From positions 1 to 64,000 of the forward strand of contig NZ_JACXAE010000106.1 in NCBI RefSeq assembly GCF_014698965.1: DNA of 64,000 bases, in the 5' to 3' direction. Numbering within the stretch: position 1 is the stretch's first letter; each line of letters begins with the position of its first letter. Positions 52,702 through 61,556 of the stretch are shown piece after piece. The position numbers were made by a program, and so were the translations under genes. A model generated the notes under the pieces. It saw nothing but the letters and a program-made list of their open reading frames with translations. It was not told the origin of the DNA and made no database searches. The DNA is from Iningainema tapete BLCC-T55. Lineage in GTDB: Bacteria > Cyanobacteriota > Cyanobacteriia > Cyanobacteriales > Nostocaceae.

Positions 52702-53643
52702 GTGAAAGAAATTAATCTAAAAATAGAAAATAATACTAATCGGTTAGACCGCTACCTTTCGGAAAATTTACCAGAGTTATCGCGATCACGTATTCAGCAG
52801 TTAATCGAACAGGGGAACCTCCAACTCAACGGCAAAGTTTGTACATCGAAGAAGATTAGCGTTAAAGCAGGCGATCGCATCGCCCTACAAATACCAGAAG
52901 CCGAACCTCTAAAACTCCAACCAGAAAACATCCCCCTAGACATCCTCTACGAAGACGACTCCCTACTAATTCTTAACAAACCTGCTGGGTTAGTCGTTCA
53001 TCCTGCACCAGGTCATCACGATGGTACATTGGTTAATGCTATCTTAGCTCATTGCCCTAACTTACCAGGAATTGGGGGAGTACAACGTCCGGGAATTGTC
53101 CATAGATTAGATAAAGATACAACAGGAGCAATCGCGATCGCCAAAACAGAACTTGCTCATCAACATTTGCAAGCTCAACTTAAAGCTAAAACTGCAAGAA
53201 GAGAATACTTAGGAATTGTCTACGGCGCACCCAAAACAGAAAGCGGTACTATTAACTTACCCATTGGTCGTCATCCAGTTGACCGTAAAAAAATGGCTAT
53301 TGTTCCTGTGGAAAAAGGCGGAAGAGATGCTGTTACTCATTGGCAAGTTAAAGAACGTTTGGGTAACTACACATTAATGCACTTTCAGCTAGAAACAGGA
53401 CGTACTCATCAAATTCGCGTTCACAGCACCCAAATTAATCATCCCATTGTCGGCGATCCTATTTATGGTTCTGGTCGTTCAGTAGGGGTAAATTTACCTG
53501 GGCAAGCACTCCACGCTCATGTACTCAAGTTGCTACATCCCGTTTCAAAACAGTGGATTGAGGTGACTTCCCCGCCTCCCCAAACATTCACAACTCTGTT
53601 AGAAGTTCTCCGCAAACGAGCTGCCATCCCAGTTGTGCCTTAG
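52702..53643 (+). CDS. rluD: 23S rRNA pseudouridine synthase, RluA/RluD family
   Basis: 313 residues. S4 domain (RLDRYLSENLPELSRSRIQQ), then HRLDKDTTGAIAIAKTELA with catalytic Asp, GRTHQIRVH and VGDPIYG. It isomerises uridines in 23S rRNA. The start is GTG 52702; the S4 domain begins near residue 14. Followed by the long 5' region of the cpc operon. Confidence 0.93.
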   Translation: MKEINLKIENNTNRLDRYLSENLPELSRSRIQQLIEQGNLQLNGKVCTSKKISVKAGDRIALQIPEAEPLKLQPENIPLDILYEDDSLLILNKPAGLVVHPAPGHHDGTLVNAILAHCPNLPGIGGVQRPGIVHRLDKDTTGAIAIAKTELAHQHLQAQLKAKTARREYLGIVYGAPKTESGTINLPIGRHPVDRKKMAIVPVEKGGRDAVTHWQVKERLGNYTLMHFQLETGRTHQIRVHSTQINHPIVGDPIYGSGRSVGVNLPGQALHAHVLKLLHPVSKQWIEVTSPPPQTFTTLLEVLRKRAAIPVVP

Positions 53644-54241
53644 ATTGCCATCGCCTTGGCGCAATGATGGGGGCAGGGGGGATACGAAAACAAATTTCAA
53701 AAACTGGCAGAAGTATTTTTCCGTTATTTCTTCAATAATCTTTACAAATCTGCCTGTGTTGTAGATGCAAGGTGTAACCTAAATATGTTGTGGTTTTTGA
53801 GTTTGGACAAATCTTAAGACAATCTAAAACTCCATAAATTGCGTTATTGATGGCATACTTGTTAAGTAGTGTTAAGGAAAAATCAGCCTTTTCTCACGTA
53901 AACCCCTTATATGTTAAGGATTTGGGGCTTTTCTTATTGGTAGCTCTCATTTCTTCATAATTTGTAACAAATAATGCCCCAATAGCGTTGTATAAACATA
54001 ATCTGGAGGGGTTAATTAACAGACAAAAGTTAAACAAGGCAATCAATTCGTAAAGTTTGCCAGTTTCTCATAAAATCACTCCAACTTCTCATAATTTCTT
54101 GTTCATGTGTTAACAAGGAAATATGAAACGAGTTGAGAAACAGTTTTATACGGAGTCTGTTTTTAGACCGTTCCAAAATGATAAAACATAACTAGTTTTA
54201 ATCAAGACAGCACTCAACTAAGGAATTAGGAGATAGAGTCC
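53644..54241 (+). promoter_or_regulatory. long 5' region of the cpc operon
   Basis: 598 bp without an ORF, as is usual for strongly and light-regulated phycobiliprotein operons. It includes a hairpin-like AACCCC(TTATATGTTAAGGATTT)GGGGCTTTT near 53903-53937, which resembles the terminator of rluD, then an AT-rich segment with several possible -10 boxes. The ribosome site AGGAATTAGGAGATAGAGTCC precedes cpcB at 54242. Exact promoters cannot be assigned by eye. Confidence 0.6.
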
Positions 54242-54760
54242 ATGTTAGACGCATTTGCAAAGGTGGTTTCTCAAGCTGACTCCAGAGGTGAGTTTCTTTC
54301 CACCGAGCAACTGGATGCTTTGACCAGAATGGTACAGGACGGCAACAAGCGCCTGGATACCGTTAACCGCATCACCAGCAATGCTTCCTCCATCGTTACC
54401 GACGCTGCTCGCTCTTTGTTTGAAGAAGAACCCAATCTAATTGCTCCTGGTGGTAACGCTTACACCAACCGTCGCATGGCAGCTTGCCTCCGCGACATGG
54501 AAATCATCCTGCGCTATGTTACCTACGCTGTTATGGCAGGTGATGCTAGCGTTCTTGATGACCGTTGCTTGAACGGCTTGCGTGAAACCTACCAAGCTTT
54601 GGGTACTCCTGGTTCTTCAGTAGCAAAAGGCGTTCAGAAGATGAAGGACGCTGCAATCAGACTTGCTAACGATCCTAACAATATCACCAAAGGCGATTGC
54701 AGCCAATTGATGTCTGAAGTTGCTAGCTACTTTGATCGCGCAGCAGCAGCAGTTGCTTAA
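54242..54760 (+). CDS. cpcB: C-phycocyanin beta subunit
   Basis: 172 residues. Globin-like phycobiliprotein with the Cys84 chromophore site ([20 protein letters not shown]) and the second site Cys155 ([12 protein letters not shown]). Forms (alpha-beta)6 rods with CpcA. Length and both bilin Cys match CpcB. First gene of cpcBACDEFG. Confidence 0.95.
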   Translation: MLDAFAKVVSQADSRGEFLSTEQLDALTRMVQDGNKRLDTVNRITSNASSIVTDAARSLFEEEPNLIAPGGNAYTNRRMAACLRDMEIILRYVTYAVMAGDASVLDDRCLNGLRETYQALGTPGSSVAKGVQKMKDAAIRLANDPNNITKGDCSQLMSEVASYFDRAAAAVA

Positions 54761-54830
54761 TTAACACAAACAGAGCACGCATAACCGATAACTCGGTAAA
54801 AAGTTAATAAAAACAAGGAGATTGTAAAAA

Positions 54831-55319
54831 ATGAAAACACCAATTACCGAAGCAATTGCAGCTGCTGATACCCAAGGACGTTTTTTAAGCAACACCGAAC
54901 TACAAGCAGTTAACGGTCGCTTCGAGCGCGCTGCTGCTAGCATGGAAGCTGCTCGTGCTTTGACTCAAAACGCTCAGCGTTTGATTGACGGTGCTGCTCA
55001 AGCTGTGTACCAAAAGTTCCCCTACACCACTCAAATGCAGGGACCTCAGTACGCTGCTGATTCTCGTGGTAAGTCCAAGTGCGCTCGTGACATTGGTCAC
55101 TACCTGCGCATGGTAACCTACTGCTTGGTAGCTGGTGGCACAGGTCCAATGGACGAGTACCTGATTGCAGGTTTGGATGAAATCAACCGCTCCTTTGAAT
55201 TGTCTAACAGCTGGTACGTTGAAGCTTTAAAGTACATCAAACAAAACCACGGTGTAACAGGACAAGCTGGTAACGAAGCCAACACCTACCTTGATTACGC
55301 AATCAACGCTCTAAGCTAG
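54831..55319 (+). CDS. cpcA: C-phycocyanin alpha subunit
   Basis: 162 residues. [18 protein letters not shown] and [20 protein letters not shown] with the single phycocyanobilin Cys84. [10 protein letters not shown] and [18 protein letters not shown] are CpcA-like rather than PecA-like. It follows cpcB by 70 bp. Confidence 0.95.
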   Translation: MKTPITEAIAAADTQGRFLSNTELQAVNGRFERAAASMEAARALTQNAQRLIDGAAQAVYQKFPYTTQMQGPQYAADSRGKSKCARDIGHYLRMVTYCLVAGGTGPMDEYLIAGLDEINRSFELSNSWYVEALKYIKQNHGVTGQAGNEANTYLDYAINALS

Positions 55320-55328
55320 ATGGCGTAT

Positions 55329-55390
55329 TGCCCGGAGAGGGATGCAAGTGCTGGATGAAATCATTTAGCAGTTGAATCTCGTTCCGGGCA
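55329..55390 (+). promoter_or_regulatory. hairpin between cpcA and cpcC (likely attenuator/processing site)
   Basis: TGCCCGGA (55329-55336) plus GAG, pairing with CTC and TCCGGGCA (55383-55390), followed by TCGTTTTATC. Its position fits partial termination or RNA protection that keeps cpcBA mRNA in excess over the linker mRNA. Confidence 0.6.
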
Positions 55391-55481
55391 TCGTTTTATC
55401 TCGGAAATAGATAAGAAATATTTATCAAAGCACGTTGTGGAAAGCAGCCTACGTAGTGCAAATAAATAGGGAGAAATATTC

Positions 55482-56342
55482 ATGGCGATTACAGCAGCAG
55501 CATCTAGGCTGGGAACAGAGGCTTTTAGCGAGTCACCAAGAGTGGAACTGCGCACTAACGGCAGCAAAGAAGAAGTAGAAGCGGTAATTCGCGCTGTTTA
55601 TCGGCAACTCTTAGGTAATGACTATTTGATGGCATCGGAACGCCTCACAAGTGCAGAATCACTTTTGCGGGATGGAAATCTAACGGTGCGGGAGTTTGTA
55701 CGCAGCGTTGCTAAATCAGAACTTTACAAAAACAAGTTTTTCTACAACAATTTCCAAACCCGGTTTATTGAACTCAACTACAAGCATTTGTTAGGTCGCG
55801 CTCCTTACGATGAGTCAGAGGTAAGCTACCACAATGACTTGTATCATAACCAAGGGTATGATACCGAAATTGACTCTTACATAGATTCTGTAGAATACCA
55901 ACAGAACTTCGGTGATAATATAGTACCCTACTATCGCGGTTTTGAAACTCAACCAGGACAGAAAACAGCAGGCTTTAACCGAATGTTCCGCTTATACAGG
56001 GGTTACGCGAATAGCGATCGCGCTCAGGTAGAAGGGAAAAATCCACGTTTGGCACGCGAGTTGGCAACGAATACAGCGAACACAATCGTAGGACCTTCTG
56101 GTAGCAACCAAAACTGGAATTTCCGTGCATCTAGTGATGTAGCACCGCAGAAGAATCTGGGCAATGCAGTGGGAATCGGCGATCGCGTTTATCGCATTGA
56201 AGCAACCGGACTTCTCAGCCCTGGCTACCCCAAAGTCCGTCGCAGCAGCACTGCTGTATTTGTACCCTATGAGCGTCTTTCAGACAAGCTACAACAAATT
56301 CAGCGCCAAGGCGGCAAGATCGTCAGCATTACACCAGCATAA
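55482..56342 (+). CDS. cpcC: phycocyanin-associated rod linker CpcC
   Basis: 286 residues. N-terminal PBS linker domain (about 20-150; [53 protein letters not shown]) and C-terminal CpcD-like domain (about 228-286; [20 protein letters not shown]). It joins PC hexamers in the rod. Start ATG 55482 with GGGAG upstream. Confidence 0.94.
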   Translation: MAITAAASRLGTEAFSESPRVELRTNGSKEEVEAVIRAVYRQLLGNDYLMASERLTSAESLLRDGNLTVREFVRSVAKSELYKNKFFYNNFQTRFIELNYKHLLGRAPYDESEVSYHNDLYHNQGYDTEIDSYIDSVEYQQNFGDNIVPYYRGFETQPGQKTAGFNRMFRLYRGYANSDRAQVEGKNPRLARELATNTANTIVGPSGSNQNWNFRASSDVAPQKNLGNAVGIGDRVYRIEATGLLSPGYPKVRRSSTAVFVPYERLSDKLQQIQRQGGKIVSITPA

Positions 56343-56345
56343 TAG

Positions 56346-56410
56346 GGAATGGTTAATTGTTAATGGTTAATGGTTGATAGCAATTAACAATTAACCATTA
56401 ACAATAATTT
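56346..56410. repeat. TTAATTGTTAATGGTTAATGG hairpin repeat
   Basis: TGGTTAATTGTTAATGGTTA and its inverse AATTAACCATTAACAAT in the cpcC-cpcD spacer. Same repeat family as at 4578, 11703, 26929, 32606 and 58165; it may modulate the operon mRNA. Confidence 0.7.
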
Positions 56411-56436
56411 AGTAACTAATATTAAAGGAGAAAAGG

Positions 56437-56712
56437 ATGTTCGGTCAAACCACAGTTGGAACAGGTGGCATTTCTAGTGCAAGCAGCCGGATGTTTCGTT
56501 ACGAAGTCGTAGGCTTGCGGCAAAACGAAGAAACAGACAAGAATAACTACGAAATTCGCAACAGTGGTAGCGTGTATGTTACGGTGCCATATAGCCGGAT
56601 GAACGAAGAAATGCAGCGGATTACCCGTCTGGGTGGTAGAATTGTCAAAATTGAGCCTTTGACAGCTGAATCAGCACTTAAACCAGATAGCGAATCTCAC
56701 CAGCAGAACTAA
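56437..56712 (+). CDS. cpcD: small rod-capping linker CpcD
   Basis: 91 residues of CpcD-domain type (MFRYEVVGLRQNEET, VYVTVPYSRMNEEMQRITRL, GGRIVKIEP). Caps the distal end of the phycocyanin rod. It is slightly longer than the usual ~80 residues, with a polar tail. Confidence 0.92.
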   Translation: MFGQTTVGTGGISSASSRMFRYEVVGLRQNEETDKNNYEIRNSGSVYVTVPYSRMNEEMQRITRLGGRIVKIEPLTAESALKPDSESHQQN

Positions 56713-56724
56713 CGTTACCGCGCA

Positions 56725-57555
56725 ATGACAGAACCGATTGCAGAAGAAGATTCTGCATTAGCAGATGCGCCGCAACTAACACCCAGTGATGCGATCAAAA
56801 ACCTGCGTTCCTCAGATTTAAGTCTCCGCTATTATGCCGCTTGGTGGTTGGGTAAGTTCCGCGTCAGTTCCCCAGATGCTGTAGATGCACTAATTGCAGC
56901 GTTAGAAGATGAAGCCGACAGAACAGAAATGGGCGGCTATCCCCTGCGCCGTAATGCCGCAAGAGCACTGGGAAAATTGGGCAACGCTAAAGCCATACCA
57001 GGCTTAATCAAGTGCTTGGAATGTTCCGACTTCTATGTACGAGAGGCAGCAGCTCAGTCTCTGGAATTGCTCCGCGCTTCCTCCGCTGTACCTGCACTAA
57101 TGCAATTACTAGATGGAGGTGTAGCAAATGCGGTACAAGTTCCCGGACGCCCACACCTAATCCAACCATATGAAGCGGTACTAGAAGCCTTAGGAGCAAT
57201 TAATGCAACTGAGGCTATTGGGCTAGTTAAACCTTTTTTAGAGCATCCACTACCACGGGTGCAGTGCGCCGCAGCAAGAGCAATGTATCAACTGACACGA
57301 GATACTGCCTACGCAGAGCGTCTAGTGAAAATGTTGAACAGCAGCGACTTGAAATTGCGCCGTGTTGTCTTGGGGGATTTGGGTGCAATAGGGTATATAG
57401 GAGCAGCAGAGGCGATCGCTAATGCTAGAGTGGAAAATAGCTTCAAGTTATTCGCCCTCAAAGGCTTGCTCTTGGATCAACTTCAAGAGCAAGCACTGCC
57501 AAACCTAACTGATAACGCCATTCGGGTAATGACAATTATGGATTCGCTGTTGTAG
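56725..57555 (+). CDS. cpcE: phycocyanobilin lyase subunit alpha CpcE
   Basis: 276 residues of HEAT-like/EZ repeats (LRSSDLSLRYYAAWWLGKF, DFYVREAAAQSLELL, LPRVQCAAARAMYQL). With CpcF it attaches phycocyanobilin to Cys84 of CpcA. The start is 12 bp after cpcD. PecE is an alternative, but the cpcBA context and alpha-subunit type favour CpcE. Confidence 0.9.
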   Translation: MTEPIAEEDSALADAPQLTPSDAIKNLRSSDLSLRYYAAWWLGKFRVSSPDAVDALIAALEDEADRTEMGGYPLRRNAARALGKLGNAKAIPGLIKCLECSDFYVREAAAQSLELLRASSAVPALMQLLDGGVANAVQVPGRPHLIQPYEAVLEALGAINATEAIGLVKPFLEHPLPRVQCAAARAMYQLTRDTAYAERLVKMLNSSDLKLRRVVLGDLGAIGYIGAAEAIANARVENSFKLFALKGLLLDQLQEQALPNLTDNAIRVMTIMDSLL

Positions 57556-57559
57556 TTCT

Positions 57560-58171
57560 ATGACTGAAATCCAACAATTAATTCATGCCGTAAATAGCGC
57601 AGATGCACCAGCGCGAATGGTAGCAGCGGTGGAAAAATTGGCAGCAGCACTAGATGAAGCGGCAATTCCTACCTTAATAGCCGTATTTGGCTATAACAAC
57701 CCAGGGGCGGCAGGGGTTGCGGCTGCTGGGTTGATGGCGTTGGGAGAAGTAGCCGTGCCACAATTACTAGCGCAAATAGATGAGTACAACTATGGTGCAA
57801 GGGCTTATTCGATTCGTACTTTAGCTGCGATCGCCGATCCCCGTGCCCTAGATGTACTACTTGCAGCAGCTCGGAGCGACTTTGCTCCCAGTGTGCGCCG
57901 TGCCGCCGCTTCGGGACTTGGTTCCTTACGTTGGCATCTTCTGGATGAGCCACAACGCCAAACAGCACTAGAGTTAGTCTTAGAAACCTTACTTTTGGTT
58001 TCACAAGACTCAGACTGGTCAATTCGTTATGCTGCTATTGTCGGTCTGCAAGCCCTCTTGAAAATACCACAATTGTACGCGCCCATACTCGCTAGATTCA
58101 AAGAAATGCAGGCATTAGATGCCGATCTGGCAGTGTGCGCCCGCGTGCAACTAGCAATGGCTAAGAGCTAA
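57560..58171 (+). CDS. cpcF: phycocyanobilin lyase subunit beta CpcF
   Basis: 203 residues of HEAT-like repeats (YNYGARAYSIRTLAAIADPR, FAPSVRRAAASGLGSLRW). Partner of CpcE in the heterodimeric E/F-type lyase. The start is 4 bp after the cpcE stop. Confidence 0.9.
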   Translation: MTEIQQLIHAVNSADAPARMVAAVEKLAAALDEAAIPTLIAVFGYNNPGAAGVAAAGLMALGEVAVPQLLAQIDEYNYGARAYSIRTLAAIADPRALDVLLAAARSDFAPSVRRAAASGLGSLRWHLLDEPQRQTALELVLETLLLVSQDSDWSIRYAAIVGLQALLKIPQLYAPILARFKEMQALDADLAVCARVQLAMAKS

Positions 58172-58230
58172 TGGCTAATGGCTAATAGTGACAATTAACA
58201 ATTAGCAATTAGCAATTAGCAATTCCCATT
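58165..58230. repeat. AATTAGCAATTAGCAATTAGC tandem/hairpin repeat
   Basis: GCTAATGGCTAATGGCTAATA and AACAATTAGCAATTAGCAAT: short tandem copies in inverted orientation in the cpcF-cpcG1 spacer. Confidence 0.75.
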
Positions 58231-58256
58231 CCCCATATCATTAAACGAGATTAAAA

Positions 58257-59093
58257 ATGTCAATACCACTGCTTGAATTTACACCAACCTCGCAAAATCA
58301 GCGTGTTGAAGGCTACGAAGTACCAAGCGAAGACACACCGACAATTTATCGGTTGACAGATACCTCCTCAGTTGCAGATATTGACGAGATCATCTGGGCT
58401 GGATATCGGCAAATTTTCAGCGAACACCTAATTCTAGAAAATTATCGCCAACCTTTCCTGGAATCTCAACTACGCAACCGAGCAATTACCGTTCGCGATT
58501 TCATTCGGGGATTAGGTAAGTCTGAAGTATACCAGAGACTCGTAGGTGAAACCAACGACAATTATCGCTTAGTTGACATCAGTTTTAAAAGGTTTTTAGG
58601 ACGCGCTAGCTACGGTAGAGATGAGCAAATTGCTTGGTCGATTGTGATCGCCACAAAGGGATTGCACGGTTTTATTGATGCCTTAGTAGATAGCGAAGAA
58701 TACCGCCAGAACTTTGGCAATGACATTATACCTTTCCAGCGCCGCCGTTTCAAAGACCGTCCCTTTAACTTGGTTAACCCCCGCTATGCTGATTACTGGC
58801 GCAATCGCCAATTAGGACAGTACCTAGAAGGTCGTTCCTTCTATAAAGTTGTCCTTACAGGAGAATCAGCACAACGAGGAGTGCGACAAGCAATCCCCGA
58901 CACCTTTTTGGCAATGGCAGCTGCGATCGCACCTGGTGGAATTAACTACCAGCGCACAAGCGATCAAGCTAGAAACTACGCCTCAAGTGTTCAGATTCCT
59001 GATATGACTCGCGAATCTGCTCCCCCTCCAACTGTCAAACCCACAGAAGTCGCTTTACCATATCGTTACATTCCTGGCAACCCTAAAGTTTAG
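58257..59093 (+). CDS. cpcG1: rod-core linker CpcG, copy 1
   Basis: 278 residues. N-terminal PBS linker domain (about 20-160; [56 protein letters not shown]) and a divergent C-terminal ~80 residues that insert into the core. It connects phycocyanin rods to the allophycocyanin core. First of three tandem copies. Confidence 0.94.
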   Translation: MSIPLLEFTPTSQNQRVEGYEVPSEDTPTIYRLTDTSSVADIDEIIWAGYRQIFSEHLILENYRQPFLESQLRNRAITVRDFIRGLGKSEVYQRLVGETNDNYRLVDISFKRFLGRASYGRDEQIAWSIVIATKGLHGFIDALVDSEEYRQNFGNDIIPFQRRRFKDRPFNLVNPRYADYWRNRQLGQYLEGRSFYKVVLTGESAQRGVRQAIPDTFLAMAAAIAPGGINYQRTSDQARNYASSVQIPDMTRESAPPPTVKPTEVALPYRYIPGNPKV

Positions 59094-59136
59094 TCATTAA
59101 TTATGAGTCATTAGTAAACCACTTTTGACTTTGGAC

Positions 59137-59170
59137 AAATGACAAATGACAAATGACAAAGGACAAATAA
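59137..59170. repeat. GACAAAT tandem microrepeat
   Basis: GACAAATGACAAATGACAAA with an AGGACAAATAACC end, directly before cpcG2; it carries the ribosome-binding region. Confidence 0.7.
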
Positions 59171-59172
59171 CC

Positions 59173-59916
59173 ATGTCAATACCCCTACTACAATACAAAC
59201 CCAGTTCCCAAAATCAGCGCGTTGCTGGTTATGAAGTGCCAAGCGAAGATACTCCCAGAATTTATCGTCTAGAAGATTCTCCCACTGATAGTGACATACT
59301 CGAATTAATTTGGGCAGCCTATCGGCAAGTTTTGAGCGAACACGAAATCTTGAACTTCTACCGCCAGACAAATTTAGAATCCCAACTGAAAAACCGAGCC
59401 ATTACTGTTCGTGACTTCATCCGGGGTTTGGCGAAGTCAGAAAGTTTCCGGCGTTTGGTAGTGGAGACAAACTCTAACTACCGCGTTGTAGAAATTTGCT
59501 TGAAGCGTTTATTGGGTCGTGCGCCTTATAATAAGGATGAAGAAATTGCTTGGTCAATTAAAATTGCTACCTTAGGCTTTGGTGGCTTTGTGGATGCAAT
59601 AGTTGACAGCGAAGAGTATCTCACTAACTTTGGGGAAAATACAGTTCCCTACCAACGTCGTCGCTTTAAAGATCGACCTTTTAATCTAGTAACACCTCGC
59701 TACGGTAATTACTGGCGTGATAAGGAAGAAAGCGATCGCTACAAATGGGGCGATATCAATAACTTCTTGGATATGGCGAAATCTATCCAAATTAGGACAG
59801 TTAACTACACACCAGTTAACCTTGCCAGCATCGAAATTCCTGATACAACACGGAATACTCAGCCACAAGGTACTCCTGTTTCCATCAGCCCCAGTGCAAG
59901 TTTCCCAATTAGATAA
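59173..59916 (+). CDS. cpcG2: rod-core linker CpcG, copy 2
   Basis: 247 residues from ATG 59173 ([20 protein letters not shown]), which aligns with copies 1 and 3; an ATG 27 bp upstream lies within a microrepeat and is rejected. PBS linker domain [20 protein letters not shown] and [20 protein letters not shown], with a copy-specific C-terminus. Confidence 0.94.
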   Translation: MSIPLLQYKPSSQNQRVAGYEVPSEDTPRIYRLEDSPTDSDILELIWAAYRQVLSEHEILNFYRQTNLESQLKNRAITVRDFIRGLAKSESFRRLVVETNSNYRVVEICLKRLLGRAPYNKDEEIAWSIKIATLGFGGFVDAIVDSEEYLTNFGENTVPYQRRRFKDRPFNLVTPRYGNYWRDKEESDRYKWGDINNFLDMAKSIQIRTVNYTPVNLASIEIPDTTRNTQPQGTPVSISPSASFPIR

Positions 59917-59971
59917 ATAAATCCATTCAAATGAGGGAAAATAGTTAAATAATAAGGAGGAAAAAATTAGT

Positions 59972-60736
59972 ATGGCATTGCCACTACTTGAATACAAACC
60001 CAGCAGTCAAAATCAGCGAGTCAAAAGCTTTGGCAAAGCTGACTTGAATGAAGATACACCCTATATCTACCGTACAGAAGATGTCAGTTCTTACACTGAT
60101 ATTGAAAACATCATTTGGGCAGGATATCGCCAAGTTTTTAGTGAGCATGAGATTCTCAGATTCAATCGCCAAAAGAATCTTGAATCTCAACTCAAAAATG
60201 GCTCAATTACAGTCCGCGACTTTATTCGTGGATTAGCCAAATCTGAGGCTTTCTACCGCTTAGTTGTCTCTGTAAATAACAACTACCGCTTAGTAGACAT
60301 CTGTCTACGACGTTTGTTAGGTCGTTCGGCTTACAATAAGCAAGAAGAAATTGCTTGGTCAATTGTAATTGGGACAAAGGGCTTTGGCGGTTTCGTTGAT
60401 GCCTTAGTTGACTCTCAAGAGTATACTGACAACTTTGGCGACAACACTGTACCTTACCAACGTAAGCGTATGGAAGGACGTCCGTTCAACTTGATAACTC
60501 CTCGCTACGGCGAAGACTTCCAAGAAAAAGCAGGTACTGTCACCACTGATTGGCGCTTTACCTTGGAAAAATTCTACTCCAACAAGTCTAAAGAACGACG
60601 ACTTGCAGAAGGCGATCCTCGCAAGTACGCTGACATGGCTGCTTCGATTGATGCTAAAGGTAATTATGCTCAACGTGTTTCCGCGTTTGACATTGATTAC
60701 TTAAACCTTGTGCCTTCCCGTGGTGGTAGACGCTAA
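59972..60736 (+). CDS. cpcG3: rod-core linker CpcG, copy 3
   Basis: 254 residues. PBS linker domain ([40 protein letters not shown]) and a distinct C-terminus rich in Lys and Arg ([20 protein letters not shown]). The copies differ mainly after residue 180, which suggests distinct core-attachment sites. AAGGAGGAAAA precedes the start. Confidence 0.94.
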   Translation: MALPLLEYKPSSQNQRVKSFGKADLNEDTPYIYRTEDVSSYTDIENIIWAGYRQVFSEHEILRFNRQKNLESQLKNGSITVRDFIRGLAKSEAFYRLVVSVNNNYRLVDICLRRLLGRSAYNKQEEIAWSIVIGTKGFGGFVDALVDSQEYTDNFGDNTVPYQRKRMEGRPFNLITPRYGEDFQEKAGTVTTDWRFTLEKFYSNKSKERRLAEGDPRKYADMAASIDAKGNYAQRVSAFDIDYLNLVPSRGGRR

Positions 60737-60800
60737 CACCGCTGCGCGAAAGTCAATCATACTTACATTTTCCGCTTTTGCACCATAAAGCTTAAGTTTA

Positions 60801-60906
60801 TACTGGGTCTAGTCTCCGCTTGTTTAAGTAAAAAGTAAAAAGAGAATATTTTTCTTTCTTTTACCTTTTAACTTTTGCTTATTCTAAGTAGAGATTAGAC
60901 CCAGTA
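60801..60906. repeat. 21-bp inverted repeat with AAAGT-rich loop after cpcG3
   Basis: TACTGGGTCTAGTCTCCGCT (60801-60820) and its near-complement ending AGACCCAGTA (60886-60906), 18 of 21 pairs. The loop holds AAGTAAAAAGTAAAAAG and its inverse. It lies between convergent genes and may act as a terminator for the cpc operon or be a MITE-like repeat. Confidence 0.7.
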
Positions 60907-60908
60907 AA

Positions 60909-61274
60909 TTAACCAAGAAAAATTTCTTCTAAAAACGGATAAAATCTTTGCGCTAGAAGCTCTAATTTTTCGCCAATCTCACGAGGAGAGTTCATTTTAT
61001 ATCCCTTGCCATTAACCCAATCATAAGTGTCGGCTGGAATATAATTTAAGTGAGACATTCCCGTTTTGCAGTAACTAGACACTGTTAAAGTTTTCATTTT
61101 TGGAAAAAACCTCACCCGAAAATTTTCCGAAAAATGCTTTTTACTTTTGAATGTCAAAATCAAATTATTATTACCAATTTTTTGAGACAGTAACTGGAAT
61201 TGAGTTTTGGGAAAAGCTAAAGCCGCAATGTTAGCAATAACTGTCTTAAACTCAGGCTCGATAATCACTTCCAT
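60909..61274 (-). CDS. hypothetical protein, 121 aa
   Basis: Basic soluble protein (VIIEPEFKTVIANIAALAFP, FRVRFFPKMKTLTVSSYCKT, EIGEKLELLAQRFYPFLEEI). It has no signal or membrane segment. I do not recognise it. ATG 61274 and continuous codon usage support a real gene. Convergent with the cpc operon, divergent from susA. Confidence 0.65.
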   Translation of the reverse strand: MEVIIEPEFKTVIANIAALAFPKTQFQLLSQKIGNNNLILTFKSKKHFSENFRVRFFPKMKTLTVSSYCKTGMSHLNYIPADTYDWVNGKGYKMNSPREIGEKLELLAQRFYPFLEEIFLG

Positions 61275-61556
61275 ACTCTTGTGCTGGGAAATTTTATTTT
61301 TTTACTTGATTTTTTAAAGTTATCATCCCTTAGAGAGATGTTTGGTGATCTTTAAAAAATCTTCCATTTCTTGTTTTCTTCATATTTAAACTCAGTTTAA
61401 AACTGAAAGATATATATCTTTAAGAAAATTAAGGTTTATAAATTTTAATTTAAATATAGAAAATTTTCTGCCTTTAGTAAGAGTTAAAAGTACTCAACAA
61501 TGATATAACCCTAAAAAGGTCTGTGGAAAAATTACAACTGTCTTGGGGGTTACTTT

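Noticed and set aside
54242-57555. Assignment as the phycoerythrocyanin operon pecBACE
   Set aside because: The alpha-subunit motifs ([26 protein letters not shown]) and the downstream cpcD and cpcG genes fit phycocyanin.
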